Assembly: GCA_947476275.1 (NCBI GenBank)
Contig: CANJPQ010000002.1
Coordinates: 1-64,000 of the forward strand
Direction of reading: 5' to 3'
Length of the DNA stretch: 64,000 nucleotides
DNA from: Fidelibacterota bacterium
Lineage (GTDB): Bacteria > Pseudomonadota > Alphaproteobacteria > Rhodospirillales > Rhodospirillaceae
In this document: piece by piece, positions 58,493-64,000 of the stretch
Numbering within the stretch: position 1 is the stretch's first letter
How the letters are laid out: each line of letters begins with the position of its first letter
Notes under the pieces: generated by a model
The model's input: the letters and a program-made list of their open reading frames with translations, nothing else
Databases searched by the model: none
What the model was told of the DNA's origin: nothing
Translations under genes and position numbers: made by a program

Positions 58493-58879
58493 TCAGTTCG
58501 GCTGGCAGACCCGTTTACCGTACTCCATACCCGGGTGCATCCCTCTCGGGCAGCCGCGCGAGGTGTCGTAGAAGGTCTGACCCGTCATGTCGTTCCGGCA
58601 GACCTTATTTCCCATCGAATCTATCGTTGGATACGCGCCGTTCGGACAGCCCGAGGCGCCCCGCGCGGTGGTCACATCCTGTCCCGTCATGGAAGACCGG
58701 CACACTCTATTTCCCATCGTGTCGACCGTCGGGTAGCTGCCCGACGGACATTGTGCGCCGCCGCCGGCCATCGGTGCGCCGCCCATGCCAGGCCCGATAC
58801 TAAGCCCGCCTGTGGCGCAGCCTTGGCCCATTAGGAACATGAGCGCAGCGGTAGCGAGAATGGATTTGACGATCTTCAC
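58493..58879 (-). CDS. Small exported Cys-repeat protein
   Basis: 128 residues with GTG start, eight bases after GGGGG; an ATG at 58897 is also in frame. The hydrophobic leader LATAALMFLMGQGCATGG may end at a lipidated Cys, though the lipobox is poor. The mature part is three repeats: CPSGSYPTVDTMGNRVCRSS, CPNGAYPTIDSMGNKVCRND and a divergent third CPRGMHPGMEYGKRVCQPN. The first two are joined by MTGQ. Each has two Cys about 17 apart, likely a disulfide. I do not recognise the family. It is near no functional partner that I can identify. Confidence 0.7.
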   Translation of the reverse strand: MKIVKSILATAALMFLMGQGCATGGLSIGPGMGGAPMAGGGAQCPSGSYPTVDTMGNRVCRSSMTGQDVTTARGASGCPNGAYPTIDSMGNKVCRNDMTGQTFYDTSRGCPRGMHPGMEYGKRVCQPN

Positions 58880-58982
58880 GGCAATGGCCCCCGGCATTGA
58901 GCAATGAATCGCTGCCGTCAATTTATCACGGCAGACCGGGATGTACAATCTGACGTTGTGTTAGGCTGAGGGAACCCGTGCC

Positions 58983-60209
58983 TTAGATCAGCTTCGCGCT
59001 CTTGAGTTCGGCGAGTTTCGCCGCGTCGAGGCCCAGCAGCCGGCCGTAGACCTCCGCGTTGTGCTCGCCCAGCAGCGGTCCGCAGGCGTTGATCTTGCCG
59101 GGCGTCGCCGACAGGCGCGGCGTCACGTTCTGCATGGCGATGTTGCCGAACAGGGGATGGGCGATGCGGGTGATGCTCTCGCGTGCCTTGAAGTGCGCGT
59201 CCGCCAGCATCTCCGGTGCGCGATAGGTCTTGCCCGACGGCACGCCGTACTTTTCCAAAAGCGCCAGAAGCGGGTCGGCGTCGTGCAGCTGCGACCACGC
59301 GCCCACAATCTCGTCCAGCGCATGCTGGACCTTGGCGCGCGCATTGTGGGTGGCGTATGCCGGATCGTCCGCCATCTCGGGCTTGCCCATGGCGGCCGCC
59401 AGGCGCTTGAACACCGTGTCCTGGTTCGCGGCGATCAGCACCAGCTGGCCGTCCTTGGTCGGGTAGATGCTCGACGGCGCCAGCCCCGGCAGGATCGGCC
59501 CGTTGCGCTCGCGCACGTAGCCGGTCTGATCGTACTCCGAGACGAGGGATTCCATCATCGCCAGCACCGCTTCATACAGCGCGGAATCCACCACCTGGCC
59601 CTTGCCGGTCTTCTCCTTCACCAGCAGCGCCATGATGCCGCCGAGGCAGCCGTAGGTGGCGGCGAGGGAGTCGCCGATGCTGATGCCCACCCGCGGCGGC
59701 GGCCGGTCCGGGTCGCCGACGACATAGCGCATGCCGCCCATCGCCTCGCCGATGCCGCCGTAGCCGGCGCGCGTCGCGTAAGGCCCGGTCTGTCCGTAGC
59801 CGGACATGCGGATCATGACGAGGCCCGGATTGATCGCACTCAGCGCGTCATAGCCCAGGCCCCATTTCTCCATGGTACCGGGACGGAAGTTCTCGACCAG
59901 CACGTCGGACTGCGCGATCAGGTCCCGCGCCATCTGCTGGCCCTGCGGGTCGCGCAAGTTCAGCGTCACGGATTTCTTGTTCCGCGCGATCACCGGCCAC
60001 CACAGGCTCTGTCCGTCCTTCTTGACCTGGCCCCAGTCGCGCATCGGGTCGCCCTTGTCCGGGTCCTCGACCTTGATGACCTCGGCGCCGAAGTCGCCCA
60101 TCAACTGGGCGCAGAACGGCCCGGCGATCAGTTGGCCCATCTCGATCACGCGCAGGCCCGTCAACGGGCCGTTGGCGAAGTCGGATATCGTCTTGGTCGC
60201 GGCAGTCAT
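58983..60209 (-). CDS. CaiB/BaiF-family (class III) CoA-transferase
   Basis: 408 residues, the family length. The N-terminal signature PLTGLRVIEMGQLIAGPFCA, then GAEVIKVEDPDKGDPMRDWG and DVLVENFRPGTMEKWGLGYD, is clear. It moves CoA between acyl groups or racemises acyl-CoA. The segment GQVVDSALYEAVLAMMESL has Glu where formyl-CoA transferase has its catalytic Asp; this substitution is seen in other members. It is alone on its strand, with no adjacent CoA-ligase or dehydrogenase, so the substrate is unknown. Confidence 0.93.
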   Translation of the reverse strand: MTAATKTISDFANGPLTGLRVIEMGQLIAGPFCAQLMGDFGAEVIKVEDPDKGDPMRDWGQVKKDGQSLWWPVIARNKKSVTLNLRDPQGQQMARDLIAQSDVLVENFRPGTMEKWGLGYDALSAINPGLVMIRMSGYGQTGPYATRAGYGGIGEAMGGMRYVVGDPDRPPPRVGISIGDSLAATYGCLGGIMALLVKEKTGKGQVVDSALYEAVLAMMESLVSEYDQTGYVRERNGPILPGLAPSSIYPTKDGQLVLIAANQDTVFKRLAAAMGKPEMADDPAYATHNARAKVQHALDEIVGAWSQLHDADPLLALLEKYGVPSGKTYRAPEMLADAHFKARESITRIAHPLFGNIAMQNVTPRLSATPGKINACGPLLGEHNAEVYGRLLGLDAAKLAELKSAKLI

Positions 60210-60350
60210 GGCGGTTCACCCCTCCGCGCGATCAGGAAAAGTGGGTACCGGTTTTCCGTCGGATCGCGCGCCACTTATTAAGCGTGGCTTCTCTATCAAG
60301 GGCGCGGAGGCATGCCAAGGCGTGGGTGGACCCGTCGCACGATGTGGGCG

Positions 60351-61511
60351 TTAGACGTTGACGGTCCGCTGCGGCGTCGCCGATGCCAGCAGGTCCATGA
60401 GCTCGGCGCCCGTGTCCTGGGACTGGGCGATCATGTACTCGAGGTCGGCTTTTGCCAGCTTCACGCCCAGCATTTCGCAGCGCGCGAGCATCCGATCCAC
60501 GATCAAGCCTCGGTAGCGGTCGACGCTCAGCCCGGCGCTTTCGGCTTGCGTCTCCCGCAGCACGCCGACCGCGGCGCTGACAACCGGCAGATAGATCAGC
60601 GGCAACTCCGCGCGACGCCACAGTTCGTTGAGTTCTCCAGCCGCTTCGCTCAATACGCGCCTGCGGGCGTAATCGGCACTCACGCGGCACCGCACCGAGA
60701 GGCCGGCAATCACCAGGTCGAGATTGCCCATGCAGAGGCTGCGCATCAGCAGGGAAGGGGTAATGCGCGCGTTCTCGAACAGCTGCTCCGCCAGCGCTTC
60801 CAGGGACTCCGGATCCAACCCCGTCGCCAACCCGACGGTGGCGCGCTCGCGGGTTTCGAGCGCTACGCGGGCGGCGGTCGCGATCGGCAGGCGATGCCGG
60901 CTGATCAGCCGCCCCATCAAGTTCGATGACACCAGCGAGACCATGCGCTCGATCACCGTGGCGGGCAGCACGTCGCGGTTCACCAGCGCGGCTTTGATCG
61001 CCTCTTCGCTGCCGTGCAGATCGATGATGCGGTGCAGGCCCGCTTCCGGAATGTCGGCGCCGGGATTGTTCAGGAGGATGCCCGCGGTATCCGCATCGGC
61101 TTTTTCGATCAGCCCGAGCGACACTGCGCTCGGCACTTCGTCGCGGCTGGCGATCGCGGCAAATTTTTGCAGGCTGTCGGACTTGTCGATGATCGCGACC
61201 AACTCTTCCGGCGTCAGCACCTCGCTCGCCGACAAAACCGGCACGGCGACCAGATCGACGTCGTTCGCCAGCGCCAGGATCACGTCGCGCGGCGCGTCGG
61301 TCCGGTTGGCCAGGGTTTCGGCAAGGGCCTGGCGAACGCGCACCTCCGCATCCTCCAGGATCGTCTGGATGATCAGCTTCTGGGCGATGCCGTAGGCGTC
61401 GTTCGCGCTGGTGCCGGCCGGGGCGTCCAGGGCCCTGCGGGCCAGCGCGATGCGCTGTTCGACCGTTTGACCGGCTTGAGTTGTGGCAACGTACTCGCGT
61501 GGATTGATCAC
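60351..61511 (-). CDS. DUF2336-domain protein
   Basis: 386 residues from GTG 61511 (CGGGAGCC upstream); a TTG eight codons earlier is in frame. It is an all-helical HEAT-like protein: [40 protein letters not shown] and [20 protein letters not shown] are typical of DUF2336, an alphaproteobacterial family of unknown role. No signal peptide or membrane segment. It is divergent from ettA with about 180 bases between. Confidence 0.85.
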   Translation of the reverse strand: MINPREYVATTQAGQTVEQRIALARRALDAPAGTSANDAYGIAQKLIIQTILEDAEVRVRQALAETLANRTDAPRDVILALANDVDLVAVPVLSASEVLTPEELVAIIDKSDSLQKFAAIASRDEVPSAVSLGLIEKADADTAGILLNNPGADIPEAGLHRIIDLHGSEEAIKAALVNRDVLPATVIERMVSLVSSNLMGRLISRHRLPIATAARVALETRERATVGLATGLDPESLEALAEQLFENARITPSLLMRSLCMGNLDLVIAGLSVRCRVSADYARRRVLSEAAGELNELWRRAELPLIYLPVVSAAVGVLRETQAESAGLSVDRYRGLIVDRMLARCEMLGVKLAKADLEYMIAQSQDTGAELMDLLASATPQRTVNV

Positions 61512-61689
61512 GTCTGGCTCCCGAATCCGGAACAATCGTACGCCGCAGACCGGGCGCCTGCCCAGACACCCCGCCGTGAGGGCGGCAAGGCACGGAATTC
61601 AAGGGGTTTTGCCCTCGCCGCGGCATTGTGGACGCGCTCCGCCTCGGGTAGAAACCGGGCCGGTCTCCTCCCACCCTCAGGACGTCCCG

Positions 61690-63369
<1,680 letters not shown>

Positions 63370-63536
63370 GGCCGGTATGTAAGCCCAGCGAAGGGCGATA
63401 TTGTTGAAGGCTGGCCGCCCGGTGGCCATATATTGGGCGGGCCGCACCCCCCATCCAACCGGGGGCGAAGATCGTGGTACGCTGTGGCTCGGCTCGCGGG
63501 TGGGTTCAGGGCCGGACTGCAAGAATGGGAAAAACC

Positions 63537-64000
63537 ATGTCTGAACAGACTGTCGGCCTCTCCAACTCCGTGCCCAGCCGCCGCGCGCTCCTGAAGGGTG
63601 CAGGCGCAGGTCTGGTGCTGTCCTTCAGCGCGTCCCACGTCGGCCATGCCGCAGAGGCCGCGCCAGCGGCCGCGCCCGCCCGCCCGCCGGTGCCGCCATT
63701 GGCCTCCCCGTTCTCCGGCTTCCTGCAGATCGCGCCCGACGGCAAGATCGCCATCTATTCCGGCGGTGCGGAACTCGGTCAGGGCATCTTCACCAACCTG
63801 CCGAAGATCCTCGCCGAGGAACTTGAAGTCGATTTCGACCAGGTCGAATGCAAACTGCCCTACGGCGATGCCAAGGCGCTGGGTGTCGGCGGTCGTCAGA
63901 CCATCGGCGGCTCGACGTCGACGCTGGGTTACTTCCCGATCATGCGCAAAGCCGGCGCCGCCGCCCGCGAGATGCTGGTTGCCGCCGCTGCCGCGCAGTG
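63537..64000 (+). CDS. Molybdopterin-dependent oxidoreductase large subunit (5' part)
   Basis: The ATG at 63537 opens a frame that runs off the window end; 154 codons are visible. MSEQTVGLSNSVPSRRALLK with a following Ala/Gly/Leu stretch is a twin-arginine leader. After a Pro/Ala linker, FLQIAPDGKIAIYSGGAELG is followed by QGIFTNLPKILAEELEVDFD and the G-G-R-Q-T-I-G-G-S-T-S-T motif. Together these fit the N-terminal domain of xanthine-dehydrogenase-family large subunits of the isoquinoline 1-oxidoreductase IorB type. It would oxidise aldehydes or N-heterocycles in the periplasm. An IorA-like iron-sulfur subunit would be expected beyond the window. Confidence 0.88.
   Translation, partial: MSEQTVGLSNSVPSRRALLKGAGAGLVLSFSASHVGHAAEAAPAAAPARPPVPPLASPFSGFLQIAPDGKIAIYSGGAELGQGIFTNLPKILAEELEVDFDQVECKLPYGDAKALGVGGRQTIGGSTSTLGYFPIMRKAGAAAREMLVAAAAAQ

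Overview
The window looks like chromosomal DNA of an alphaproteobacterium with moderately high GC. The gene order Lrp/AsnC-trxB-LysR, the carA-carB-greA run and the yqeY-dnaG-rpoD run fit that group. So do a DnaG without most zinc ligands, a long RpoD, and TonB receptors that begin with a LEEIVVTARKRE-type plug. I cannot name a genus; the mix of many TonB receptors with many exported oxidoreductases resembles Caulobacter/sphingomonad/Rhizomicrobium-type lineages (inference).

Layout. 1-2.6 kb: an AT-richer accessory patch with the end of an IS5-family transposase, a KAP-type P-loop NTPase whose 3' end is replaced by that IS, and an unknown small protein. 2.6-15.6 kb: housekeeping block (LysR, trxB, Lrp, greA, carB, carA, yqeY, dnaG, rpoD). 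15.6-21 kb: a decayed hydrolase, a TonB receptor, a TauE-type permease, a CAU tRNA, a CheY-like protein and a CDGSH protein. 21-58 kb: a long accessory, mostly catabolic-looking region. It holds three paralogous M24 metallopeptidase-like enzymes, a BBE-type flavoprotein oxidase, a flavin amine oxidase, an amidohydrolase, three alpha/beta hydrolases or relatives, a haem-c/beta-propeller protein, two SUMF1-fold proteins, a second TonB receptor with a GntR regulator, and membrane proteins of unknown role. It also holds IS3 scraps, a dispersed repeat and several broken genes. 58-64 kb: a Cys-repeat protein, a CaiB/BaiF CoA-transferase, a DUF2336 protein, EttA, and the start of a molybdopterin oxidoreductase cut by the window end.

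The most striking property is export. At least eight enzymes between 24 and 57 kb, plus the one at 63.5 kb, begin with a twin-arginine-like leader, including types normally cytosolic (M24 peptidases, a SAM methyltransferase). An SDR-like protein has a Sec-type leader. Together with two TonB receptors this suggests a periplasmic processing route for imported, probably nitrogen-containing, organic molecules; the substrate is unknown. The best-organised candidate unit is 40.3-49.3 kb: amidohydrolase, GntR regulator, TonB receptor, flavin amine oxidase and two SUMF1-fold proteins.

The accessory region is also decaying. Broken genes include the hydrolase at 15.7 kb, a DUF1800 fragment, a GntR gene with a 5' frameshift, a PEP-CTERM gene with one in-frame amber codon, a HupE-like tail and two response-regulator fragments. 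All calls come from reading the sequence; no database search was run.
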